From Silene latifolia (Eukaryota > Streptophyta > Magnoliopsida > Caryophyllales > Caryophyllaceae): 64,000 nucleotides of DNA. The notes beneath the pieces were generated by a model that saw nothing but the letters and a program-made list of their open reading frames with translations, had not been told where the DNA came from and ran no database searches. The DNA lies in contig NC_133537.1 in assembly GCF_048544455.1 (NCBI RefSeq), positions 308,673,738-308,737,737 of the forward strand. The letters run 5' to 3'. The translations under genes and the position numbers were made by a program. Positions 1 to 10,092 of the stretch are shown one piece after another (the first letter of the stretch is position 1; every line of letters starts with the position of its first letter).

Positions 1-516
1 TTTCATCAAACATAACATGTGCATAGGTTGACATCACAACAACCAAGCAAATTAATTATGGAGATATATTAAATTAAGCATGATTAATCTCCATGTTTGT
101 TTCCTCTAATTCCCCATTAATCCTAGTCAAAGAACTACTCACTCATTATCATGGGAAACATGTCATTAATGGTGTCAATCATCACAACAAGTATAAACAT
201 GATAAGATAGTGAGGAAATAAACAATAAAGAGTAAAGGAATTATACCAAACTTAAGATAAACAAATGGAAAGGAAAGAATAATAGAAGAAAACTTGATTG
301 ATTGATGAAGAGTTGTCAATTCTCCAATAATAACCCAATAATCTTCAATTACCCAATAATAATAAAGCTTGAACAATAATTAAGAAAAGATTAATATGTA
401 ATTTGTGGAATGATTGAGATTAATCTATTCTAATCTATTCTAATCTATTCCTAATCTAATCTAAGGGAGGTCTTTTTCTCTCGCAAAGCTTCTCCTCTTG
501 ATTATTACAAATGGAG

Positions 517-524
517 TATATATA
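517..524 (-). promoter_or_regulatory. TATA box of the element B LTR
   Basis: On the minus strand the sequence reads CACTATATATACTCC. It sits where elements C and E have CCACTATAAATACCCC, about 117 bp downstream (minus sense) of the palindrome array at 641-744. Assignment is by position and similarity to the other LTRs. Confidence 0.6.
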
Positions 525-640
525 GTGGTGTATTACTAGATTAAGAAAGGATAAAATAGTAAATAACAATGCTAAGTTTTAAAGTGGAGAAATGCAAGTC
601 TCTAAGAGAGATGCGAATATCACATTGCTAGTCCCGCCAC

Positions 641-744
641 AATATGCTCGTCCCACCTTGAAGCACGGTTGGTTCTGCCAAGGAATCCGTGCGTCTCTAG
701 GAGAAGACTCTCAGATAATGGGTCTTGGAGACGCTCGTATTGAG
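641..744 (-). repeat. Palindrome array in B LTR, part 1
   Basis: Contains ATGCTCGTCCC, AATCCGTGCGTCTC and GAGACGCTCGTATT, degenerate forms of the AATCCGNNCGGATT / AAGACGGGCGTCTT sites seen in elements C, D and E. It continues at 7619 after the inserted element A, which landed inside the array. Confidence 0.75.
740..744. other. Target site duplication TTGAG (left) of element A
   Basis: TTGAG directly precedes the LTR start TGATGCG and recurs at 7614-7618 directly after the second LTR. A 5 bp duplication is normal for LTR retrotransposons. Confidence 0.9.
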
Positions 745-1244
745 TGATGCGTGTCTTTTATATGATGTTTTACATCCCTTTTTACACGCATTTCAGAGCT
801 CATTTATGTAGTTAATGCTACATTTCTCCCTATTTCCGTCTACTTTCGTATTTTTGTACATTATTGCAGAAATGTGAAGAATCCAGCGGAAATCGAGCCA
901 AATCCGTCCCTAAGTACTTAGCATTGCATTTGACATGGAGTATTGACTCGAGGAATGAACTTGGTGCGCGTTTCAAGGCCTAAAGATAGCAAAAGCACGG
1001 GTGCGTACGAGTTTAACAAGCAAAGAAGCACTTCACAATATTGCAGCCTGCTTCAGATGGCAATATCTCGAGTTCTAGAGCTGATAATCGAGTGATTCCA
1101 ATTGGAGGTGAAAGCTTATCCTCTTAGCTTTCCAACGCCGCGTAGAACGCCTGATTTGACCAAGGAACGAAGAAATGGCGGCTGTTCTAAGATCGGTGCG
1201 CGCTGCAAAATTCGTCAGAATGCACTCTTGTGACAAACAACCTT

Positions 1245-1346
1245 GGTCGATCGATCGATGCTTATGGTCGATCGACCGCAGCACGAGATCGAAGCTACTG
1301 TTCAGTATAGGTTGGTCGATCGACTGAGCAACATGGTCGATCGACC
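1245..1346 (+). promoter_or_regulatory. Two palindrome pairs upstream of the A LTR TATA box
   Basis: TCGATCGA cores start at 1247 and 1268 (21 bp) and at 1316 and 1337 (21 bp). Most are the full 12 bp palindrome GGTCGATCGACC or a one- or two-base variant. The last site ends 95 bp before the TATA-like TATATAA. A regulatory role is inferred from position; alternatively each pair could fold as a hairpin with a 12 bp stem and 9 nt loop in RNA. Confidence 0.6.
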
Positions 1347-1440
1347 AAGTTACGAGCTGATACGCGGATTAAACATAAAGATCGAGAAATACAAAGCCCA
1401 AAGCTATATTAGGTTTAGGGATTTAGTTACGTTAGTTTGC

Positions 1441-1447
1441 TATATAA
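1441..1447 (+). promoter_or_regulatory. TATA box of element A 5' LTR
   Basis: TATATAA within TTTGCTATATAACG, the clearest TATA-like sequence in the LTR. It is preserved in the 3' LTR near 6584-6590. Confidence 0.55.
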
Positions 1448-1848
1448 CGTAACCTGACTAAGAACTTTAATCATGAAGTTTACACATTAAGTTTTACATA
1501 CAGTTCCTTAGAATTAATTAGGGTTTGGGGAAACTATTTCGCATTGGATTTTCGTTGTGCTTTCAATCATTCCGTTACAATTCTTCTGCGATCTTGGTAT
1601 TCTTCTTATTCCAGTTTATTACTTTATTTGCATTCATAGATTTAGAATTGTTAGTTAGTCTCCCGAACCCAATTTATCATTATTGTTAATTGTTTGTTCA
1701 TTCGTTTTAAGCATGAATTCTTCTACCTATTTCGTTAATTTCATTGTCGTTATCATCATTAGTATGAGTAGCTAATTAGTTTGTGCTAGGATGTAGGGGA
1801 AGTATAGCGTAGGCGGCAAAATAATGAACACGGACTGAACTCGCATGT

Positions 1849-1886
1849 CAGTCGATCGACCGCCATATCTGGTCGATCGACTGACC
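1849..1886 (+). repeat. Third palindrome pair in A 5' LTR
   Basis: Cores TCGATCGA start at 1852 and 1873, again 21 bp apart. The pair lies downstream of the TATA box. In the 3' LTR the same pair (6996 and 7018) is 22 bp apart through a one-base insertion. Confidence 0.7.
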
Positions 1887-2473
1887 ACGTGAGGTTTTTA
1901 TTTTCGTTTTAATTGTTTTAATTCTTAATTCGACGAATCGAGTGCACACGACTAGTTGAATGTTTAGGATATGACTGACCCATTAGATCGAGAGATAGGG
2001 ACAGTTGTTAGATCACCAATTAAAATGACTAAATTATGCCGAGATCGAAAGATAGGTAAAGTTTAGATTATAAGTCACTTTTCAGGACGAGAGTCGTATT
2101 AGTGATATTAGGGACTTATAGCGAGGTCGAAAGATGCTATTTGTTAAGAGTGGACCGAGAGGACCTCTTTATTTCCCGCCTCATGTGTTTTGTTTTAGAC
2201 CTGTTTAGTATGCTGCCGCCGAAACTATAACAAACCGATCATCCTTGCACCCCTTCTTTTATCTGTCTTATTCAAGTTTTTAGTTTATTGTCTTTATTTG
2301 CTATTAGTTTAGACCAAATCAATTCAACCCCCACTTGTTACCGTAGACTAAATTAGACAATTAGAAATTACATCTGCCTCCTTGTCGTTCGACCCTGTTA
2401 CCACTAGCCTAGGTTAGTTTTAATAGGAATTATAAATTTATTTTTGGTACTCACAACGACGGGTATCAAATTT

Positions 2474-2490
2474 TGGCGCCGTTGCCGGGG
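2474..2490 (+). promoter_or_regulatory. Primer binding site of element A
   Basis: TGGCGCCGTTGCCGGGG lies five bases after the 5' LTR end. This tRNA-complementary sequence is typical of plant Athila/Tat elements and recurs in elements B and C. Confidence 0.88.
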
Positions 2491-2595
2491 AGGCAATTGT
2501 TCTAATTTTTAGTTGTTTTATTTTAGTCTGTTTTTCGCCTCAAGGGAAGGCGAGTACCTTGAGCGGTTCTCATCTCCTTCTTTAGTGTTGTCTAT

Positions 2596-3486
2596 TTGCG
2601 GTACCTCGGGAGAGTCCACTCATGTTCCATTCTTGGGAGCGGTGGAGATTTGTGGGAGATGTGGGCGAGGGGCATGATTACGCTATATGCCGAGCGAGAT
2701 ATGGACCAAGTCTATGCTTACTGGCATTATAAACAAGGTCATTATGTGCCACCGCATCCGTACTACCAGCAAAGCTTCCAAGAGCCTTCATATTCCTTTG
2801 CACCGCCTCAGCAAGACCCTAATCCTTCTGAAGAGAGTGCGGAAATGAAGTCTATGATGGAGATGCTTAAACTCCAAATGCAAGAAATCGCTGAACAAAG
2901 AGAAGCTTCTTTCAAAAGACTTGAGCTTCTTTTGGCTCAAGTAGCTGCCGAGCAAACCGATGATGTGTATGACTCGGAGGATGATGATTTGGAGGAAGAT
3001 GAAGCGTCAATTGAAGACTTCAATGCCGTGCCACATGAAGAATTCGATCAAGCAGATTTGTGTGGTCGAACGAATGACATTGCAGAAGGAAGAGTGGTCG
3101 ATCGATTGGAACCAGTGGTCGATCGACCAGTTATGTTGGAGGAGGAAACTACTCGATCGAGTAGTGATGTTGTTCGATCAACCCCTGCAGCCTTGGAAAA
3201 TGTTCAATCGTCACAAACGCCTATTCCGGATGACGATGAGAAGGTAAATGAAGACCACTCCTATCCGATTAGAGGTAATTCCACTCCTTTAGTCGATTAT
3301 GTATACCTTCCTATTCCTTCGTTGAACCATTTCTTCTTTGTAGGATTGACGCCTCCGTCCCGGTTTGGGAACAAATTGGAGGAACATCGCTTTGTTTCTC
3401 TTTCTACTGAGTCTTGGCAAGTTCAAAGACCCGGAGGTGAGTTGGGTGTTCCTAGCTTGAAGTGCACGCCTTTGCCGGATATATGA
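2596..3486 (+). CDS. Gag-like ORF of element A
   Basis: 296 codons. The N-terminal third is rich in Tyr, Pro and Gln (YWHYKQGHYVPPHPYYQQ) and is followed by a helical, probably coiled-coil stretch of Met, Leu, Glu and Gln (about residues 80-120) and an acidic stretch (DSEDDDLEEDE). No CCHC knuckle or protease motif is visible. The composition resembles the gag-like proteins of non-autonomous Athila elements, but no defined domain can be named. Two palindromes at 3098-3126 are translated in frame as VVDRLEPVVDRP; the 21 bp pitch equals seven codons. Another frame stays open from the stop to 3691, so the original protein may have been longer by about 65 residues. The start is uncertain; a methionine after the primer binding region was taken. 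Confidence 0.55.
   Translation: MRYLGRVHSCSILGSGGDLWEMWARGMITLYAERDMDQVYAYWHYKQGHYVPPHPYYQQSFQEPSYSFAPPQQDPNPSEESAEMKSMMEMLKLQMQEIAEQREASFKRLELLLAQVAAEQTDDVYDSEDDDLEEDEASIEDFNAVPHEEFDQADLCGRTNDIAEGRVVDRLEPVVDRPVMLEEETTRSSSDVVRSTPAALENVQSSQTPIPDDDEKVNEDHSYPIRGNSTPLVDYVYLPIPSLNHFFFVGLTPPSRFGNKLEEHRFVSLSTESWQVQRPGGELGVPSLKCTPLPDI
3098..3162 (+). repeat. Palindrome pair inside the gag-like ORF of A
   Basis: TCGATCGA cores start at 3098 and 3119 (21 bp apart). A third, different palindrome ACTCGATCGAGT follows at 3151-3162. The presence of the pair in coding sequence shows the motif is not limited to LTRs. Confidence 0.75.
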
Positions 3487-3918
3487 TCCAGGAGGAGGTC
3501 CTGATGAGGATATGCCGTCTAAGAAGAAGCTGTGCGCTAAGGTGAAAGATTGGGATCCGGATGCTGCGAGACGTTGTTGTTCTTCCGTTGCCATGTTGTG
3601 GAGGCCGGGAGAAGATTTGACAGTTTCTGAAGCCACTGCGTTCAGTCAGAAGCCTAGTAGTGGGCCATACCGTGGCCGTTTTACTAGTTGATCAAAAGCT
3701 TTACAAACATTTTATTGCTTTCGAACTATTTTTTATTGCTTTTGTGTGGCGAGACTTCGCATTTATTTGTTTTGTTTAGGATTTTTATGCACTTTAGACT
3801 TTGCTTTGGGTTTTGCGCAATTTTGGGCGCGTATTATTGTGCACTTGCAGGTTTTTAGAGCTTGTTAGCTCAAATTATCGAGCAAATACGAAGAAATAAA
3901 GAATGCAGCAGCATTTTC

Positions 3919-4023
3919 AGTCGATCGACTGGACACGTTGGTCGATCGACTGACGTTGCACTTTCCATAAGCTTCTGTTCCTGTTCATCTGGTCGATCGA
4001 CTGGGCTAAGTGGTCGATCGACC
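3919..4023 (+). repeat. Two palindrome pairs in A 3' region
   Basis: Cores TCGATCGA start at 3921, 3942, 3993 and 4014, so both pairs have exactly 21 bp pitch. The first is CAGTCGATCGACTG, a 14 bp perfect palindrome. Confidence 0.8.
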
Positions 4024-5162
4024 GCTGCTGCTGCTGTACCTGTTCACGACCTCTCCCCTGCTGTGTTTGGTCGATACGCGGACTTAAGGGAGTTTTCTAC
4101 TCCACTTTACTTTCCGTCAAATTATTTATTTCTTCTGATTTTCTCATTTGTGCACAATTTTACCGCTTCAAAATTTTTTTCTCGGTTTTATGCGTGGTTT
4201 TTAATTGTCTTTTCAGGTCCTTATTGGTAGCACTGCTGGCTACTGAAACCTCCTAGCTCACGCTGGTTTGGGGAGGTTTTCTTTGCTGCGCTTAAAGTCT
4301 TGTGAGTTTCCAAGTCTTTACTTCATGTCTTCTTTCATTTTACGCAAATTCCCATTTCTCTTTTCTTCATTACATGATTTTGCACAATGGGGACATTGTG
4401 CGATTTGGTTTGGGGAAGGGTTTTGCGTCGCATATCATTTGCTTGCATTCACGTTTACATTTCCGTTTGCATTGGTTATTTCATTTCTCATCTATACACA
4501 CAAAATTCCAAAAAAAAAAATTTCAAAAATTTCCATAAAATGCACGTTTATTTTAGCATATAGGTCGAGTCGGAACGGTAGTATTTCAAGGACGATATCG
4601 CATTTGCACCTGTTTTGCCTAAGCCTTGCTAATTAACATGTTATTGGTAGAATCGTATATGCATATCTACGAGTTTTCGTTAATTATTTGCTGGACTTGA
4701 GACTTGACTTTGAAAATTGGCAAACTACATCATATATTCTGAGAATTAGAGCCTATAACTGGTGACATTCATGACCAGTTTACCTAGGAATGTGAGTAGT
4801 ACTCCTTATGAGACATGTTTCCTTAATTTGTATGAATATGAATTTGATCTACTTAATACCTGTATGCATTCGGTCTGTGGTTTGTTGACACATGTGGAAG
4901 AGGTTTCCTTTTCTCATTTTACCCATAAGCTTCACACTGCCAAAAATACCCCTTTTTGTCCCATTTACTACATCCTACATTTAGCCTGTCTTTTGTCAAG
5001 CTAGTAGTCTGTGTTTTGGGATTGTTACTCATTTTTGGTGGTATTTGCTCGATTGAGATGTTGTTGGGAAAATGAAAAGAAGGAAAGAAAGAAATAGAAA
5101 AAAAAAGAATGAAAAAATGATTCGAAAAAGAAATGAAAAAAGAGTTTTGTACTGTTCAAAGC

Positions 5163-5197
5163 AGTCGATCGACTGCCCCTTTTGGTCGATCGACTGA
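5163..5197 (+). repeat. Palindrome pair near the 3' end of A interior
   Basis: Cores TCGATCGA start at 5165 and 5186, 21 bp apart. Left site CAGTCGATCGACTG, right site GGTCGATCGACTGA. Confidence 0.8.
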
Positions 5198-5847
5198 GGT
5201 TCGAGAAAAAGAGAATCAATTCGCATAATTCAATCCTTATTTTATGGCGATTTTTGCTCCCATGTTTCATTTATTTCCTATGGGGAGTTTATTGATTTAG
5301 TATTTTGGAGATTTGTGAGTTTTGTGCTTGCTATAGCACCGTTTCATTTGTTTTTGAGCAAGAAGAAGGATGTTGCCATTTGGTTCCGTTTTGGTACTAG
5401 CTTGATCACCTGTACCTCCACTTTTCCATAAAATGTTTTGCCTCTTCTTACCCATACCTCACATATCCCATATATACCTCGGCATGTGTCATGGTCTTTT
5501 GTTGGTTGGAATGCATATGTACGGTTATAGAGATCATTTTCATATTTTATTGCAGGCATGTTCTTATAGGTCGTAGTTAGGTGAGAGTCTCTACAAAAAT
5601 GAATTCTTTCTATCTTCTTATATATTCACCTGTGCTTATGTGTGATATGAGCGACCCGTGAGAGTCCAATTTGATAAGTCTCTATAGTTGACGGTTCAGC
5701 GGGTTTTTAACGACTTTATAATTCGTTTGCATGATTCACCATTACTAATTGATTGTTGGTTGTGCATTAAATTGGTTTAGGCTTTACATGTTGTAATTCG
5801 CTCTGAGATTGAACTCGTTCCATTAGGTTTTAGGACCGAGTCTAGTT

Positions 5848-5886
5848 CTTGCTTGGGGACAAGCAAGGGTTTGGTTTGGGGAAGTT
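5848..5886 (+). promoter_or_regulatory. Stem-loop and polypurine tract of element A
   Basis: CTTGCTTG, loop GGGA, CAAGCAAG (5848-5867) is a perfect 8 bp stem. It is followed by the G-rich polypurine tract GGTTTGGTTTGGGGAAG, which primes plus-strand synthesis, and then the 3' LTR. Elements B, C and E have a stem-loop of different sequence at the same place. Confidence 0.75.
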
Positions 5887-7613
5887 TGATGCGTGTCTTT
5901 TATATGATGTTTTACATCCCTTTTTACACGCATTTCAGAGCTCATTTATGTAGTTAATGCTACATTTCTCCCTATTTCCGTCTACTTTCGTATTTTTGTA
6001 CATTATTGCAGAAATGTGAAGAATCCAGCGGAAATCGAGCCAAATCCGTCCCTAAGTACTTAGCATTGCATTTGACATGGAGTATTGACTCGAGGAATGA
6101 ACTTGGTGCGCGTTTCAAGGCCTAAAGATAGCAAAAGCACGGGTGCGTACGAGTTTAACAAGCAAAGAAGCACTTCACAATATTGCAGCCTGCTTCAGAT
6201 GGCAATATCTCGAGTTCTAGAGCTGATAATCGAGTGATTCCAATTGGAGGTGAAAGCTTATCCTCTTAGCTTTCCAACGCCGCGTAGAACTCCTGATTTG
6301 ACCAAGGAACGAAGATATGGCGGCTGTTCTAAGATCGGTGCGCGCTGCAGAATTCGTCAGAATGCACTCTTTTGTCTGACAACCTTAGTCGATCGATCGA
6401 TGCTTATGGTCGATCGACCAGAGCACGAGATCGGAAGCTACTGTTCAGTATAGGTTGGTCGATCGATCGAGCAACATGGTCGATCGACCAAATTTACGAG
6501 CTGATACGCGGATTAAACATAAAGATCGAGAAATACAAAGCCCAAAGCTATATTAGGTTTAGGGATTTAGTTACGTTAGTTTGCTATATAACGTAACCTG
6601 ACTAAGAACTTTAATCATGAAGTTTACACATTAAGTTTTACATACAGTTCCTTAGAATTAATTAGGGTTTGGGGAAACTATTTCGCATTGGATTTTCGTT
6701 GTGCTTTCAATCATTCCGTTACAATTCTTCTGCGATCTTGGTATTCTTCTTATTCCAGTTTATTACTTTATTTGCATTCATAGATTTAGAATTGTTAGTT
6801 AGTCTCCCGAACCCAATTTATCATTATTGTTAATTGTTTGTTCATTCGTTTTAAGCATGAATTCTTCTACCTATTTCGTTAATTTCATTGTCGTTATCAT
6901 CATTAGTATGAGTAGCTAATTAGTTTGTGCTAGGATGTAGGGGAAGTATAGCGTAGGCGGCAAAATAATGAACACGGACTGAACTCGCATGTCAGTCGAT
7001 CGACCGCCATATCTCGGTCGATCGACCGACCACGTGAGGTTTTTATTTTCGTTTTAATTGTTTTAATTCTTAATTCGACGAATCGAGTGCACACGACTAG
7101 TTGAATGTTTAGGATATGACTGACCCATTAGATCGAGAGATAGGGACAGTTGTTAGATCACCAATTAAAATGACTAAATTATGCCGAGATCGAAAGATAG
7201 GTAAAGTTTAGATTATAAGTCACTTTTCAGGACGAGAGTCGTATTAGTGATATTAGGGACTTATAGCGAGGTCGAAAGATGCTATTTGTTAAGAGTGGAC
7301 CGAGAGGACCTCTTTATTTCCCGCCTCATGTGTTTTGTTTTAGACCTGTTTAGTATGCTGCCGCCGAAACTATAACAAACCGATCATCCTTGCACCCCTT
7401 CTTTTATCTGTCTTATTCAAGTTTTTAGTTTATTGTCTTTATTTGCTATTAGTTTAGACCAAATCAATTCAACTCCCACTTGTTACCGTAGACTAAATTA
7501 GACAATTAGAAATTACATCTGCCTCCTTGTGGTTCGACCCTGTTACCACTAGCCTAGGTTAGTTTTAATAGGAATTATAAATTTATTTTTGGTACTCACA
7601 ACGACGGGTATCA
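5887..7613 (+). repeat. 3' LTR of element A
   Basis: 1727 bp, same ends as the 5' copy. Palindrome cores start at 6389/6410, 6459/6480 and 6996/7018. Every TCGATCGA core is conserved between the two LTRs although the sequence between them differs. Confidence 0.93.
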
Positions 7614-7618
7614 TTGAG
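7614..7618. other. Target site duplication TTGAG (right) of element A
   Basis: Identical to 740-744 and directly after the LTR end GGGTATCA. Confidence 0.9.
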
Positions 7619-7680
7619 CAAGGGACGCTCGGATCGTGAGAGGAGGATCCGCTCGTCTCCTACCTAAGCCGCTCGGATTA
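7619..7680 (-). repeat. Palindrome array in B LTR, part 2
   Basis: Continues the array at 641-744: GGGACGCTCGGATCGT, GGATCCGCTCGTCTCC and AGCCGCTCGGATTATT. These are degenerate members of the AATCCGNNCGGATT family. Confidence 0.75.
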
Positions 7681-7999
7681 TTCCTCAGTGTGATCCTTAC
7701 TTCACATTATTTAGTCTTTGCATTCTCTTTATTCTTGTTTCGTTGGTCGTCGTCCTTGCCTCTCCTTCATACTAGTTCATCTATGATTATCAACATGCTT
7801 CCGAATATGCGCGAGAGACGGGAATTCCGCCTCATTATCTTCTTTCTTACAAGACATATGAAATGCACTAGGAAAGCAAAATAGGAAGGAATTGACGGAT
7901 AAAATGACCATGAAATGCTGTAATAGTATGTAAAATAGGTTCAATTAGGGGACTAAATGTACGCAAATAAGAGTCACATCAAACATCCCCAAACCGAAC

Positions 8000-8020
8000 C
8001 TTTACTCGTCCCGAGTAAAG
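8000..8020 (-). promoter_or_regulatory. Stem-loop next to the polypurine tract of element B
   Basis: On the minus strand CTTTACTCG, loop GGA, CGAGTAAAG gives a perfect 9 bp stem. The G-rich tract CGGTTTGGGGATG follows, then the LTR at 7981. Same position as in elements A, C and E. Confidence 0.75.
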
Positions 8021-10092
8021 AGGTGACTAGAACTAGACCTTTATTTAAACTATCCTACTAATATAACCGATGTGAGACAATTAGCGGGTCTCACTTCGCC
8101 CCTTCAACTTACAACAAGACAACCATGAGGTAGGATGCCTTCTTGCAAGGCAAGGTGGGGCTTGCCAAAATGGCGACACATCCAAGCATTAAAACACACA
8201 AAACAAGTAATGGATGCATCTACAAAAATGAATAGCCACTTTCCTCATCTAAGTGGCGGAAATTATCTATAAGGGAAGCAATCTAAGGGTACACACTCCA
8301 TCATAGATATTGTTTCTCCAAGCTACTAAGTCTAAAAGGATACCAACAAATCACCTCCAAGTTGTGTCAAATTAGGGTACTTTTATCCTCAATCGCTAAA
8401 TGCTTTTGTCAAGACTAGGCTCCTTATGGTGTTAAAAATATTGTAGGATCACGGAATTCCCCTTCTTGCCTAGACAAGAAGAAGGGTCATCCCCTCTCCA
8501 CCATGCAACAAATAAGATCAATGGATAAAAGGGATAAAGAGTGTATGAGTTTCACATTTGTAGTTTTTTTTTTCCCCAATTTCTTGTGGTATTTGATATT
8601 TGAGAACATTTCTTTTGCCACTTTTGGTGTTTGGCATTTTTTATATTTGGCAAATCTTTCAATATTTGCATTTTTGAACATTTTTCAAAGTCACCCCAAT
8701 TTGTAACGAGGGTGCTTTTATTGAAACATAGGAGTTTATTTTTGTACTCCTCTTTTCTTTGATGCAATTTGTGCAAACTTTTTGACTTTTTCATTTTAGT
8801 ACTTGAACTCAATTTTGGAGATTTTTTTGCCCATTCCCTTTTTGTTGACAAAATATGATGATAGAAGTGTAAGAACGATTGCATGGTTTCAAAGGTCACC
8901 TTGGAATAAACGGTAGCCAAGGAGTTATCACACCACAAGGTACTCTTGACTAGGCCTTAGTCCATTGGTCAAAAGATACTAGTATGACACATCCTGGGTG
9001 TCTTAGAGGTATTCTAGCAAATAAAGTCTCAAGAAGAAATATTATCTACAAGGGCCTTATATACACTTGTCAAGCTTCCCAAATAGTTATTTTCACAAAA
9101 ATTTCTAACCATGCAACTACATGCCATGATGCAACTAACATATATACAATTCTAATGCATATGCTCCTATCAACTATTATGTCATATAAACTAAATGCAA
9201 ACTCCTAACAACACATAGATACACAAACCGCAACAACAAAATACACCACATCCTCCTTGACATATAAGCCCATACTCCTCATATGAGTAATGAAAAAAAA
9301 ATGGAAGAGAAATAGGGATTACAGCGATCATACCAAGCGGTCTTCACATTCCCTTGAAAATGCCTCAAATGTAGTGTCGTATCTATGTGAGAAGAGAACA
9401 AAAACACAACTATATACAATTCTACACTACTAAATTAAAGAATATGTTTTTGGTTTTGAAATTTTTAAATTTTTATGGTTTTCGTTTTTATGAAATTAAA
9501 AAACATATTTTTGGGATTTTTCGAAGTTTTTCATTTTTTCTGTATTTTTGGAATATAAATTCTCATCCCCCACTTTATTTTGGACATTGTCCTCAATGTA
9601 CATGTAAGAGTAGAAATGAAAAAGAAAGTACATGTTTTTGGATTTTTGAATTTATGGAAATGAAGTACAAATGCAATGATATGATATGAATGAATGCATG
9701 CTCTAATTAAATGTAATTCTATATGACATATATAACAAAATAATGTAATCTAAACTACACTATATGATGCATGTTTTCTAGTAAACTATGGCCACCTATG
9801 ATCAAACATCCCCAAACTGATTTAAGCACTATTTCTAGTGTAGAAAAGAATAGGATTGGTCATCAGTGACTATGCATGAATTCTATTCTATATGCAACTA
9901 TCTTATGAATCATGTGAGATATATTACAATGCAACTATACTATATGAACTAACTAATGCAATATGACATATAATACAAATGCAAGTAAGGTGTAAACTAA
10001 ATGCAAGGTAATTTAAAATGCAATGAAACTATACATAAGAGATAGGGAAAGAAGGGGTGTCGTACAATTGTAGGTGGTGTGGTAGGCACCTC
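8021..10092 (-). other. 3' non-coding region of element B
   Basis: About 2 kb between ORF2 and the 3' LTR, with homologous blocks in E (31703-33620). No gene is supported. It holds a small inverted repeat at 8462-8481 (CTTCTTG, CCTAGA, CAAGAAG), also present in E at 32142-32161, and A/T-rich stretches near 9440-9560. Confidence 0.65.

Larger units (their letters stand above)
745..2468 (+). repeat. 5' LTR of element A
   Basis: Begins TGATGCGTG and ends ACGACGGGTATCA; the second copy is at 5887-7613. By eye the copies differ at about 19 places, roughly 14 of them inside the palindrome-containing stretches. Confidence 0.93.
3692..5847 (+). other. 3' non-coding interior of element A
   Basis: About 2.1 kb without a convincing gene. 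Open frames here are low-complexity or T-rich and show no domain. It holds three palindrome pairs (3921/3942, 3993/4014, 5165/5186) and an A-rich tract near 5095-5150. Long 3' non-coding regions are usual in Athila elements. Confidence 0.6.
745..7613 (+). mobile_element. Complete small Athila-like retrotransposon A (non-autonomous)
   Basis: Two LTRs of 1724 and 1727 bp flank a 3.4 kb interior, with TSD TTGAG on both sides. The LTRs begin TGATGCG and end GGGTATCA. The primer binding site TGGCGCCGTTGCCGGGG follows the 5' LTR, and a G-rich polypurine tract precedes the 3' LTR. Only a gag-like ORF is present; there is no protease, reverse transcriptase, RNase H or integrase. The LTRs are almost identical outside the palindrome arrays, so insertion was recent. 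It sits in the LTR array of element B. Its hallmark is the palindrome GGTCGATCGACC in pairs, found in both LTRs, in the coding region and in the 3' non-coding region. Confidence 0.92.
1..7981 (-). repeat. 3' LTR of element B, split by element A
   Basis: Positions 1-744 and 7619-7981 together form one LTR read on the minus strand. The first bases match 30451 onward in the LTR of element E. The right edge, GAGTCACATCA followed by CATCCCCAAACCG, is the reverse complement of a polypurine tract followed by TGATGTGAC, as in elements C and E. The left end lies outside the window. Confidence 0.8.

Noticed and set aside
1243-1452. ORF of 69 codons in the A LTR with repeated MVDR phrases
   Set aside because: It is the translation of the palindrome array; it lies in the LTR across the TATA region and has no protein support.
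3862-4636. Two 122-codon ORFs in the 3' region of element A
   Set aside because: T-rich, hydrophobic by composition, cover the palindrome pairs, and show no domain or homologue in the window.
3098-7025. GATC-containing palindromes as methylation or restriction sites
   Set aside because: The plant setting and the constant 21 bp pairing are not explained by dam-type sites; no modification enzyme is present.
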